Assembly (NCBI GenBank): GCA_944326545.1
Contig: CALVEH010000010.1
Coordinates: 18,879-82,878 of the forward strand
Length of the DNA stretch: 64,000 bases
From: Candidatus Gastranaerophilales bacterium
GTDB taxonomy: Bacteria > Cyanobacteriota > Vampirovibrionia > Gastranaerophilales > Gastranaerophilaceae
Reading direction: 5' to 3'
Shown: in pieces, positions 16,888 through 24,961 of the stretch
How the letters are laid out: every line of letters starts with the position of its first letter
How positions within the stretch are numbered: position 1 is the first letter of the stretch
Program-made: the position numbers and the translations under genes
The notes under the pieces: model-generated
Told to the model about the DNA's origin: nothing
Database searches by the model: none
What the model saw: the letters and a program-made list of their open reading frames with translations, nothing else

Positions 16888-17847
16888 TTATTCGTATAAA
16901 AAACATCTAACGCAATGAGAGTCCGAGATTTTTGTAATAGCGGGCTCTTTTTGTGAGCATATTTCTTGTACGTAAGCACATCTTGTGTTGAATCTGCAAC
17001 CCTTAGGCGGATTTTTTGGCGATGGTAAGTCGCCTTCCAATTTTATTTCTTGAGTTTTTTTTTCGTGTATGGATGGAACGGCAGAAATAAGAGCTTTTGT
17101 GTACGGGTGTTTTGTTTCTTCAAACAAAGATTTTGAGTCTGCTAATTCTACAATATCCCCAAGATACATTACTGCAATTCTGTCACATAAATATTTAACA
17201 ACACCAAGATCGTGAGATATAAAAAGTATTGTCAGGTTTAGCTTTTCTTTTAAGTCTTTTAAAAGAGTTATTATTTGTGCTTGAATACTCACATCAAGTG
17301 CGGATACAGGTTCATCAGCAACAAGAAAATCAGGCTTTAAAATTAACGCTCTTGCAATTGCTATTCTTTGTCTTTGCCCTCCTGAAAATTCGTGAGGGTA
17401 GCGTTTTAAGTCCTCTTTGTTCAGACCTGTCAGTTCAATTATTTCATTAATTCTTTCATCAATTTCCTTTTTGTCTCTGATTCCGTGAACAACCAAAGGT
17501 TCTCTTAGGATTTTGTATATAGTCATTCGTGGGTCGAGGCTTGAATAAGGATTTTGGAAAATCATTTGAGATTTTTTTCTGAAATTTTTAAGCTCACTTG
17601 CTTTAAAATCAAGTATATTTTCTTCTTCGTATTCTATTTTTCCTTGTGAATCAACAAGTCTTAATAATGCTTTGCCTAAAGTTGATTTTCCACAGCCTGA
17701 TTCACCAACCAGACCCAGTATTTCACCCTTTTTTATATCAAGTGAGATGTTATTAAGTGCATGGATATATTCTTTGTTTGTGTTCCACGCACCAGAGTTT
17801 ACAGGATAATATACATTTAAATCTTTTATTTTTACGAGTGTTTTCAT
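16888..17847 (-). CDS. Oligopeptide/dipeptide ABC transporter ATP-binding protein (OppF/DppF type)
   Basis: 319 residues from the ATG at 17847. Walker A is GESGCGKST, the Q-loop follows in IFQNPYSSLDPR, the signature is FSGGQRQRIAIARAL, and Walker B is FLVADEPVSALD with the H-loop in FISHDLGV. The C-terminal extension PYTKALISAVPS and the Cys-rich CRFNTRC...CSQKEP are the hallmark of the OppD/F family (an iron-sulfur site in some members). It energises peptide uptake or possibly murein-peptide recycling. The cognate permeases and binding protein are not in the window. It lies 33 bp after the transglycosylase, so the two may be coupled in wall-peptide handling. Confidence 0.92.
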   Translation of the reverse strand: MKTLVKIKDLNVYYPVNSGAWNTNKEYIHALNNISLDIKKGEILGLVGESGCGKSTLGKALLRLVDSQGKIEYEEENILDFKASELKNFRKKSQMIFQNPYSSLDPRMTIYKILREPLVVHGIRDKKEIDERINEIIELTGLNKEDLKRYPHEFSGGQRQRIAIARALILKPDFLVADEPVSALDVSIQAQIITLLKDLKEKLNLTILFISHDLGVVKYLCDRIAVMYLGDIVELADSKSLFEETKHPYTKALISAVPSIHEKKTQEIKLEGDLPSPKNPPKGCRFNTRCAYVQEICSQKEPAITKISDSHCVRCFLYE

Positions 17848-17879
17848 ACCTACATTATAACGATTTGCGTTGTTATATA

Positions 17880-19922
17880 TCAATAGACATTGAGGTAAAC
17901 CCAGTAGCTTCTAAATACTTTTTTGATGTATTCTTTTGTTTCCGGGTATGGGATATTTTCTATAAATTCATCAAAGCTTTTATAGTTTAAGTTGTCTTTC
18001 CAAGTTTGGACTGCATTTGGCCCTCCGTTATAAGAAGCAACTACAAGCATATCATCGTTATGAAGTGATTTTTTTACATAATTTAAATACGCACAACCAA
18101 GATTTATATTAGTGTTTGGGTTAAACAATGAGCTTGCTCCACTGTATGGGATTCCTTTTTGGTTAGCAATATACCTAGCAGTTGATGGCATAAGTTGCAT
18201 TAAACCTGAAGCTCCGGCTATACTTTGAGCCTTTTTATTAAAGTAGCTTTCTTCTCTTATTATTGAAGTAACAAGATAAGGGTCAAGACGATATTCTCTT
18301 GCTTTTTCATTTATTATGTCTTGATAATGTAATTGATATGCAAGTTTGTATATGCTGTCTTCAAAGTCTGGTTTTTCTGCAAGATCGTCTATAAAATCTC
18401 TTGCGAGGATAACGGAGGTTCCGTATTCTCCTTCTTTGTATTTAATCCAGCTTGATAGCGCTTTATTGTTTTCATCAATTTCTTGAATAAGCTTAAAGTC
18501 GTTAAGTTTTAAGATTGTATCAACGATTTTTCTATTGTCGTCTGAAATATTTGCATATTTGTAAGGAAATTCAATATACGCCGTTTTTTCAGGCAACCTG
18601 TGTGAAGGTTTTGTTTTCCAGTCAGAGTATTTTGAGTATCCTAAAGATTTATTTGCTCTGTATGCATAATAGCTGTCAGGGTATTTTTGCAAGATTCTTT
18701 GGTAAAGTCCTTTTGCCTCATTTTTATTACCCTTTTGAGCATCAAGTTTTGCCATCCAAAACAGAACTTTGGGGGCTGATATTGTGTTTTGATAATCTCT
18801 TATATGAATATTGCCAAGGAGTCTTGCATCTTGATAGTCTTGTCTTTGATAGGCATCCCAAAAAAGGTTGGCTACAGCATCTGCTGCGTATTTCCCTTCT
18901 GAAAACTGGGTGAAAATTTGTCTGTATAAGTTGTTTTGTTCTTCACCTGAGACATATTTTGTAAGCCTGTAAAGAATAAAGTCTTCACCTGGGGATTTTG
19001 TATTTTCTGCTATTTCAAGGGCTCTGTACCAACCTGCTTTCATTCCTGTTGGGCTTAAGCTTGCGTAATTTTCTATAACTTTATTTAAATCTTCAGAATC
19101 CAGAGTTTTTGCATATTTGGGGTAGTTTGTTTCAAAAATTTCTCTCGCTTTTTGATATTCGCCTCTTTTAGTATAAATTATGCTCAAATATCCCCACGCA
19201 AAAGGCATAGGTGACAAATTCAGATTGTTATATGCGCTTTGGTATAGTCCGTTTTTAAAATAAGTTTGACCTATAAAAAAGAACTCTTTAGGAAGTATCT
19301 GAATATTTAAGGCTGCAATTTCTTTTATACAATCAAGACCATAACGTCCGTCAGGAGCATCTTGTAGGTATTGTACAAAATAGTTTTTTGCTTTTTCTTT
19401 CTTTTTTAAGATTTCTCTTTCATTGTCGTTTTCTTTAATTTCTTCTTTGGCGATTACACCTAAAAAATAGTTGGATGCTTTTGTGTATTCCGTATCTTTA
19501 AAATTTTTTCTTATATCATTGAATGTTTTTTCAGCTTTGTTATAATCTTTTGCTTTAAAGTAGTTATGCGCAAGAGAGTAATATGCTTTTTGTATAAAAA
19601 TTGATTCCGGGTATTTTTCTATAAACATTCTGTATTTTTTAGACGCAGTTTGAAAATCATTGATTTTGTCTGCTGCCATAGCTTGTCTTAATAGCGCAAT
19701 TTCATATATTGCAGATGTTTTAGATACGTTAGAAAAATTATAATAAGCGTTCTCGTAGTCGCTTTGTCTTAAATATTGTAGTCCTTGATTGTATGCTTTA
19801 AGATCTTTTTCGGTGACTCTGGTCATCTTAAAGACATTTGTCAGTACAATCAAAATCAAAAAAGCAAACGCTGCTGTTATTGCTATAAACTTTAATTTCT
19901 TTTTCCAGTCCAATTCTTCCAT
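17880..19922 (-). CDS. Slt70-type soluble lytic murein transglycosylase with TPR region
   Basis: 680 residues. One N-terminal membrane helix (LKFIAITAAFAFLILIVLTNVF) anchors it to the inner membrane, facing the periplasm. Residues about 35-430 are helical TPR-like repeats (YNKAEKTFNDIRKNFKD and others). The C-terminal SLT domain has IIREESYFNKKAQSIAGASGLMQLMPSTA with the catalytic Glu near residue 560, then NINLGCAYLNY and VVASYNGGPNAV. It cleaves the MurNAc-GlcNAc bond to give anhydro-muropeptides. E. coli Slt is soluble and exported; here the N-terminus looks like an uncleaved anchor. Confidence 0.92.
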   Translation of the reverse strand: MEELDWKKKLKFIAITAAFAFLILIVLTNVFKMTRVTEKDLKAYNQGLQYLRQSDYENAYYNFSNVSKTSAIYEIALLRQAMAADKINDFQTASKKYRMFIEKYPESIFIQKAYYSLAHNYFKAKDYNKAEKTFNDIRKNFKDTEYTKASNYFLGVIAKEEIKENDNEREILKKKEKAKNYFVQYLQDAPDGRYGLDCIKEIAALNIQILPKEFFFIGQTYFKNGLYQSAYNNLNLSPMPFAWGYLSIIYTKRGEYQKAREIFETNYPKYAKTLDSEDLNKVIENYASLSPTGMKAGWYRALEIAENTKSPGEDFILYRLTKYVSGEEQNNLYRQIFTQFSEGKYAADAVANLFWDAYQRQDYQDARLLGNIHIRDYQNTISAPKVLFWMAKLDAQKGNKNEAKGLYQRILQKYPDSYYAYRANKSLGYSKYSDWKTKPSHRLPEKTAYIEFPYKYANISDDNRKIVDTILKLNDFKLIQEIDENNKALSSWIKYKEGEYGTSVILARDFIDDLAEKPDFEDSIYKLAYQLHYQDIINEKAREYRLDPYLVTSIIREESYFNKKAQSIAGASGLMQLMPSTARYIANQKGIPYSGASSLFNPNTNINLGCAYLNYVKKSLHNDDMLVVASYNGGPNAVQTWKDNLNYKSFDEFIENIPYPETKEYIKKVFRSYWVYLNVY

Positions 19923-20074
19923 TTCCCTTGATTATTTAAATTTAAAAACCTGTTTTATTTAGCACTTTGTTTTATATAAGTGTGCAAGGTTTTTTATCAA
20001 CAAATATAGCATATATAAAGTGTCGTTGTTAATGCCATAGAGTTAAATATTTACAAAGAGGAGGGACAGGGAAT

Positions 20075-20227
20075 ATGCACATATATTCTAATGAGGAGTT
20101 TGAAAACAGACAGAGAGAAATTATACAAAAAAATATTTACAAACCTGTTTTGTACACTCAATATGTAAAAAAGAATAACGTCATAAAAAATTATGTATAT
20201 TATGATGAACCTTACAAATTTAGTTAA
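20075..20227 (+). CDS. Small 50-residue protein with strong ribosome-binding site
   Basis: An ATG at 20075 begins a 50-residue frame (MHIYSNEEFENRQREI... ending DEPYKFS) stopping at TAA 20225-20227. It is preceded by gaggaggga and caggg, among the strongest ribosome-binding signals in the window. The peptide is charged and Tyr/Asn-rich with no membrane segment, reading like a real small soluble protein. It overlaps the last 8 bp of the convergent histidine kinase gene. Function unknown. Confidence 0.6.
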   Translation: MHIYSNEEFENRQREIIQKNIYKPVLYTQYVKKNNVIKNYVYYDEPYKFS

Positions 20228-21335
20228 GAGGTGTGGAACAATCTGTTGCAATGTATTTTTTAAACGGTAGTGTTATAACAAATTCAGTTCCGCTTGTTAG
20301 ATTTTGTGCTATTGTGATGGTTCCATTGTGGGCTTCAAGTATCTTTTTTGTAATAAATAACCCTAAACCCGAGCTGACTTTTTTAAATCTTTTATTCATA
20401 GCCATAGGGTTATTGAATAGAGTTTGTATTTTTTCATCAGAAATACCAGCGCCTTCATCTCTGATCGAAATTATCATATCGTCAGTTCCTCTTTTGATAG
20501 AGATGTATATTGTTGAATTTTTGGGGGAGTATTCTGATGCGTTTGTAAGTAGATTGTTTAATACTAGTTTAATTGTTTCTTCATCATAAACAAAAGTGTC
20601 GTCTTCTGTTTCTGTTGTTATTTTTATTGTTTGTTGAGCTGTTTCAAGCATATATTTAATGTCGTCAACACAAGATTCGACAGATTTTTTTATTGAATTA
20701 AGCTGTTTTTTTAGTATGAGCCCCTCTGTTTCTAGTCTGAGTTTTGTAAGCACATTGTCAGTCATTCTAACCATATATCTTGATGAGTTCAAAATTTCTT
20801 TTAGCATGTCTTTTTGTTGCTGGTTTAGTGTTCCTAACGTTTCATCATATAGTAGCTCTAAAGCTCTTTCTTCGGCTCTTGCTGGAGTTTTTAAATCATG
20901 CATAAGTGTTTCTATAAAACATTCTTTATCTTTTAATCTTGCTATTTCTTCAGAATAGTCATTTAATACTATAAGATAGCCGTGATGTAGCCTTCCACAG
21001 TGTCTTTTGGTGATATTTGCTTTTATATATTTGCCTTCAGGTAAAACTATTCTGAAAAATGTTGTGTTTATTCTGCTTTTTTTGTATCTTTTTATGGTTT
21101 CTATAGCTTCGAACAGTTGTCTTTTTTCTAAAAGCTCAATAAAATTTTCTACATTATCCGATTTCTCATTAAATATTTTGAAATTCCTTGTAATAATGTT
21201 GAAATCTAAATCAACTACTATTATCTCATCACAAGACATTGACATAATGGAGGATAAAATATCTTCATGTCTGCTAATTTCTTCTGACAGCCTTTGTATA
21301 GTTGGGTTAATTTTGCTTGTTTTAGTCTTTTCCAT
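20220..21335 (-). CDS. Orphan cytoplasmic sensor histidine kinase
   Basis: 371 residues, no membrane helix. A PAS-like domain (about 25-125: ILSSIMSMSCDEIIVVDLDFNIITRN, FRIVLPEGKYIKANI) precedes the dimerisation helix with the phospho-acceptor His in LMHDLKTPARAEERAL near residue 147. The ATPase domain has the N-box NLLTNASEYSP, G1 RDEGAGISDEKI and G2 SGLGLFITKKI. It should autophosphorylate in response to a cytoplasmic signal. No response regulator is next to it, so the partner is elsewhere. Start set by ggtgaag. Confidence 0.92.
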   Translation of the reverse strand: MEKTKTSKINPTIQRLSEEISRHEDILSSIMSMSCDEIIVVDLDFNIITRNFKIFNEKSDNVENFIELLEKRQLFEAIETIKRYKKSRINTTFFRIVLPEGKYIKANITKRHCGRLHHGYLIVLNDYSEEIARLKDKECFIETLMHDLKTPARAEERALELLYDETLGTLNQQQKDMLKEILNSSRYMVRMTDNVLTKLRLETEGLILKKQLNSIKKSVESCVDDIKYMLETAQQTIKITTETEDDTFVYDEETIKLVLNNLLTNASEYSPKNSTIYISIKRGTDDMIISIRDEGAGISDEKIQTLFNNPMAMNKRFKKVSSGLGLFITKKILEAHNGTITIAQNLTSGTEFVITLPFKKYIATDCSTPLN

Positions 21336-21424
21336 TCTTACTTCACCATTTTGTTTGGATGTTTATCGTAAAACGATTTTGCAAAAATAAGAATTACCCG
21401 ACTGGCTATTATTTTTTCTTAAAT

Positions 21425-22249
21425 TTATTCTTTGATTCCGCCGGATAACATATCATTAATAAAGTACTTTTTGCCTGCCAAATATATTAAAATTACAGGC
21501 AAAGAAAGAATAACAGAACAGGCTGTCAAATCTCCCCACATAATAGTTTCTCTAAAACTTCCCTTAAATTGAGCCAGAGCAACCGGTAAAGTTGTGATAT
21601 CCTGTGAATTGGTTACAATTAATGGCCACATAAAACTATTCCACGTTGTTATAAACGTAAACAGTCCTAATGTAACGATCGCCGGTATAGAAAGTGGTAA
21701 AGCTATTTTAAAAAATATTTCAAATATATTGCAACCATCAATTTTTGCGGCTTCTTCTATCTCGTGAGACATATTTTTGAACCACTGTCTCATTAAAAAC
21801 ACACCAAAACCACCGAATATCCCAGGAACAATAAGAGCCTGATAGGTATCAATCCAGTGAAGTTCTCTCATAAGAAAAAATAAAGGAACAATGTTAACTT
21901 GTGGTGGAATCATCATAGTCACAAGAAATATAAAAAATATAAAATCTTTGTATTTGAATTTGCTTCTTGCAAATGCATATCCAGCCATTGCCGAAAATAA
22001 AATCTGAAAAACTGTTGTTAACAGTGCGACAAAAAGACTGTTTATAAAAAATCGTGTAATTGGCAGTTTTTCAAATATATGAATGTAATTGTCTGTTATA
22101 AAAGGATGTGGAATAAAGTTGGGCGGATAAGAAAATATTTGAGCTTCAGTCATAAAAGAAACGCAAAGCATCCATATAAAAGGAGCCAACATGGAAATTG
22201 CCCCCAATATAATTAATAAATATCCGCTAAAAACCACCGTCTTTTTCAT
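21425..22249 (-). CDS. Carbohydrate ABC transporter permease (MalG/CUT1 type)
   Basis: 274 residues with six predicted helices. The cytoplasmic EAA loop is EEAAKIDGCNIFEIFFKIALPLSIPA, and the N-terminus has FIWMLCVSFMTEAQIFSYPP, both standard for the MalG/UgpE/AraQ family. It forms half of a sugar or glycerol-phosphate importer. The partner permease, binding protein and ATPase are not adjacent, so the operon is split or the gene is an orphan. A TAGAAT hexamer ends 6 nt before the ATG on this strand with no Shine-Dalgarno, so a leaderless transcript is likely. Confidence 0.9.
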   Translation of the reverse strand: MKKTVVFSGYLLIILGAISMLAPFIWMLCVSFMTEAQIFSYPPNFIPHPFITDNYIHIFEKLPITRFFINSLFVALLTTVFQILFSAMAGYAFARSKFKYKDFIFFIFLVTMMIPPQVNIVPLFFLMRELHWIDTYQALIVPGIFGGFGVFLMRQWFKNMSHEIEEAAKIDGCNIFEIFFKIALPLSIPAIVTLGLFTFITTWNSFMWPLIVTNSQDITTLPVALAQFKGSFRETIMWGDLTACSVILSLPVILIYLAGKKYFINDMLSGGIKE

Positions 22250-22396
22250 AAATAAATTCTATATAAAAATCCGTTAAAACACAAATATATTAAGGGAAAA
22301 GAAGTGTTTACAATTGTTAATAATGCTCTATATTGCACTTATTTTTTTTATAAAAATATGTTATACTACAAATGTAACAACAAGAAAGAGTAAGAT

Positions 22397-22912
22397 ATGA
22401 ATCGGGTGCTTTTATTGAACCATGAAAACGAACCGCTTCGAATTTGCAGTTGGAAGCGCGCTCTTAAATTGTTGTTAAAAGGCAAGGCTCAATGTGACAA
22501 GAGTATTAAAAATATAGAGGACTATATCAGTATTAACAATACCGAGATTCCTAAAGTTATTAAACTTAATTATGATGTGGCAGTTCCATACAAGGAACTG
22601 CCATTTTGTCGTATAAATGTTTTTGTTCGTGATGATTATACTTGTCAGTATTGCGGCAAAAAGTTTTCTGCAGAAGAACTGACTTTAGATCACGTTTTCC
22701 CAAAATCAAGATTGGGGCCAGATATTTGGGAAAATATTGTTACCTGTTGTAAAGAGTGCAATCAATATAAGGCTGATAAAACACCTAAAGAAGCAGGCAT
22801 GAAGCTTTTAAGAAGACCGTACAGACCTAAAGAATATTTTAAATACGAGATGAAAAAATATTCTTATACAGAACAAGCTTATTGGCACAAATGGGCTTGT
22901 AAGACTGCGTAG
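22397..22912 (+). CDS. HNH endonuclease
   Basis: 171 residues. The N-terminal part (MNRVLLLNHENEPLRICSWKRALKLLLKGKAQ) is typical of the cyanobacterial and actinobacterial HNH proteins of this length. The nuclease motif follows: CQYCGKKFSAEELTLDHVFPKSRLG, then NIVTCCKECNQYKADKT, giving two CxxC pairs for structural zinc and the DH...N...N/H catalytic set. Homologues are usually stand-alone chromosomal genes rather than restriction enzymes. Substrate unknown. TATACT near 22363 and aagag before the ATG fit its expression. Confidence 0.88.
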   Translation: MNRVLLLNHENEPLRICSWKRALKLLLKGKAQCDKSIKNIEDYISINNTEIPKVIKLNYDVAVPYKELPFCRINVFVRDDYTCQYCGKKFSAEELTLDHVFPKSRLGPDIWENIVTCCKECNQYKADKTPKEAGMKLLRRPYRPKEYFKYEMKKYSYTEQAYWHKWACKTA

Positions 22913-22921
22913 AGATCTTTA

Positions 22922-23296
22922 TTATTCTTCTTCGATTTCTTCTGCCATTCTTTCTTTAACGGATTTTCTTCTTCTGATGAGTTTTGATGGTGCTTTTTCT
23001 TCTGTATCTTCGTCAGAATCTTCATCATAAATTCCGTCATCGATAAAGTTTGAAAGTACACAATTTAAAAGAGTTCTTTGACCTAAGTCAAAGTTTCCTC
23101 TAAATACAATTTGTGCATCTTTTGTGTCCATAGAGTTTAAAAATCTGGCAAATTCTTTAACAATATTACCTAAATCGGCTGGGTTTTTTACTTTTGCAAC
23201 GGCTTTGGCTACTTTTGCTATTGAAATTTTGTACTCCCCTGCTTCTTCAGTGTATCCGTTTGATTTTTTACCCTTTATTCTATCTTTTAATGACAA
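22922..23296 (-). CDS. Acidic small protein paired with the CpaE-like ATPase
   Basis: 124 residues. A basic start (MSLKDRIKGKKSNG) leads to a helical core ISIAKVAKAVAKVKNPADLGNIVKEFARFL, then an acidic linker (DDGIYDEDSDEDTEE) and a basic tail (SKLIRRRKSVKERMAEE). It begins 14 bp after the stop of the CpaE-like gene with ggagata upstream, so the two are cotranscribed. I recognise no family; the layout suggests a regulatory partner or adaptor. Confidence 0.65.
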   Translation of the reverse strand: MSLKDRIKGKKSNGYTEEAGEYKISIAKVAKAVAKVKNPADLGNIVKEFARFLNSMDTKDAQIVFRGNFDLGQRTLLNCVLSNFIDDGIYDEDSDEDTEEKAPSKLIRRRKSVKERMAEEIEEE

Positions 23297-23310
23297 TTTT
23301 TTATCTCCAA

Positions 23311-24486
23311 CTATATTCTTATTTCTCTATTATAATTTTTGTTTAATTTTTGTGTTATCAGATAATCTGACACTTTTGATGCAAATTCTTTGTAGTTTAG
23401 TGCAACATTTGCATCAGGATTGATTTCGTTAACAGGCACACCCTTGTTTATTGCTGACATCATTGTAAGGTAATTATTAGGAATTTTCCAATAAACTTTT
23501 TGTTTTACAACTTCTTCTATATCAGAAGTTTTGATGTCTTCATTTTCCATATAACGATTTAATACAAGTTTAATTTTTTCTTGTGAGTATCCAAGCTTGT
23601 CGAATAGTTCCATACATCTTTGTGTGCTTCTTATTGCAGGAAGATTAACAATTGCTATCAGCAGAATTAAATCACTGCTGTCTAATGCAGAAATTGTTTT
23701 TGAGTCAATATTTGTTCCTATGTCGATAACTATGTATGAAAAAGTTTTCTTTAGAGCAGTTAAAATACATTTTATTTGATCAGCAGTAATGTCTTTAGAC
23801 TTATCAATGTTTAATGGATCAGCTATGACATAAAGACTTGTGTTTTTATATCTTGTCATTGCTTTTAAAAGTTCATCCTGATCGAGATTGTTTATGTTGT
23901 CTGCAACATAATCCATTGCAAATGGTGGTGTTAAATCCAAAAAAGTTGCAACATCACCAAGCTGAAGGTTTAAATCAATCAACGCAACTTTTTCTTTTGA
24001 AATTTGAGCTAATTCTACAGCAAGGTTTACTGCAATAGATGTTTTACCTATGCCGCCTTTGTTTGAAAAAGTAGAAATTATTTTACAGCTGTCAGTTGAT
24101 TCTGTTGAATCTAAATCTTTGATGATATTTTGGAAAACTTCCTGAAACTCAGATTTTATGACAGGTTTTGCAATAAATTCTTTTGCACCTGCTCTCATTG
24201 CCTTAATTATAATATCGGCAGAAGCTCTGTTAGATAATGCAATAACCAATGCCTCTTTATTTTTTGCTTTCAAGTCTTTTATATCAGATACTGCACGCTC
24301 AAGATTTTCTGATATGTCAACAATAACAGCACATTTACCTGACTCTGCCGCAATGGAGAATCCTCTCTCAAAATCAGAAAATTCTGCAGAAATACCTACG
24401 CCGTCTATTTCTGATAAATAGCTTTTTATGACGCTTCTTGAATTTTCGTCATTGTCTATTAGTAATACATCTAAATTTCTGTCCAT
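23311..24486 (-). CDS. CpaE/TadZ-like protein: receiver domain plus MinD/ParA-type ATPase
   Basis: 391 residues from the ATG at 24486 (gggga upstream). Residues about 1-120 form a receiver-like domain: LDVLLIDNDENSRSV with the acidic pair, CAVIVDISEN with the phospho-Asp position and FIAKPV with the Lys. The ATPase domain has the deviant Walker A FSNKGGIGKTSIAVNLA, VALIDLNLQLGDVATFLDL, and a later LILLIAIVNLPAIRSTQR. CpaE/TadZ proteins place Flp/Tad pilus machines at the cell pole. No other tad gene is in the window, so a different localisation role is possible. Confidence 0.82.
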   Translation of the reverse strand: MDRNLDVLLIDNDENSRSVIKSYLSEIDGVGISAEFSDFERGFSIAAESGKCAVIVDISENLERAVSDIKDLKAKNKEALVIALSNRASADIIIKAMRAGAKEFIAKPVIKSEFQEVFQNIIKDLDSTESTDSCKIISTFSNKGGIGKTSIAVNLAVELAQISKEKVALIDLNLQLGDVATFLDLTPPFAMDYVADNINNLDQDELLKAMTRYKNTSLYVIADPLNIDKSKDITADQIKCILTALKKTFSYIVIDIGTNIDSKTISALDSSDLILLIAIVNLPAIRSTQRCMELFDKLGYSQEKIKLVLNRYMENEDIKTSDIEEVVKQKVYWKIPNNYLTMMSAINKGVPVNEINPDANVALNYKEFASKVSDYLITQKLNKNYNREIRI

Positions 24487-24591
24487 AAACATCCCCAAAT
24501 AACTTGTAATTGGTTTATGTTGCAATTTTACCATAAATTACAAACAAATGGCAGAAAAATTTAAATGACTTTATTTATGCAAAAAGCGACC

Positions 24592-24699
24592 TTATCTATT
24601 ACGACGATAATCGTTGCAATCAACGGTGATGTAAACAGGGGCTAATTCGAAAAGCCCAAAAAGAACAGACTCAACAAAATTACTAATCATGTTTAACAT
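24592..24699 (-). CDS. Candidate 35-residue small protein
   Basis: An ATG at 24699, 7 nt after gaaaggaag, opens a 35-residue frame ending TAA at 24592-24594. It reads MLNMISNFVESVLFGLFELA and ends in a charged tail with DCNDYRRNR. The first half is amphipathic to hydrophobic, like a small membrane-associated peptide. It lies in the long spacer between the CpaE-like gene and dnaG. Function unknown; support is the ribosome-binding site and the sequence character only. Confidence 0.5.
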   Translation of the reverse strand: MLNMISNFVESVLFGLFELAPVYITVDCNDYRRNR

Positions 24700-24916
24700 T
24701 AAGATTACTTCCTTTCACACACAAATTTTCCAATTCACCTTCACATTTATATAAAAACATTTGGCTTGAAAAAATTGCCCGTTTCATAAAGTTTTGTATT
24801 AAGAATATTAACATATCTTTTTATATTTGAAAAGTATCAAATACACTTTATGTTAAATTCATTAAATTCATATATACCTCATAAATATATTGTATTGTTT
24901 TTTTAAGATAAAAAAC

Positions 24917-24951
24917 TTTACCCTTTAGGGTAAAAATAACTGTGCTATAAT
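24917..24951 (+). promoter_or_regulatory. dnaG-rpoD promoter with overlapping palindrome
   Basis: tttaccctttagggtaaa (24917-24934) is a 7-bp-armed palindrome over the -35 region. It is followed by an extended -10, tgctataat (24943-24951). The ATG of dnaG lies only 10 nt after the -10, so the transcript would have a leader of only a few nucleotides. The bases between 24700 and 24916 are AT-rich and show nothing I can assign. Confidence 0.6.
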
Positions 24952-24961
24952 TTTTATCAAG

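Noticed and set aside
22397..22912. Homing-endonuclease or restriction-modification system
   Set aside because: There is no methyltransferase neighbour, no intron or intein context; it looks like a stand-alone chromosomal HNH protein.
22922..24486. Tad pilus locus
   Set aside because: Only the CpaE/TadZ-like ATPase is present; no tadA, tadB, tadC, rcpA or flp gene lies within the window.
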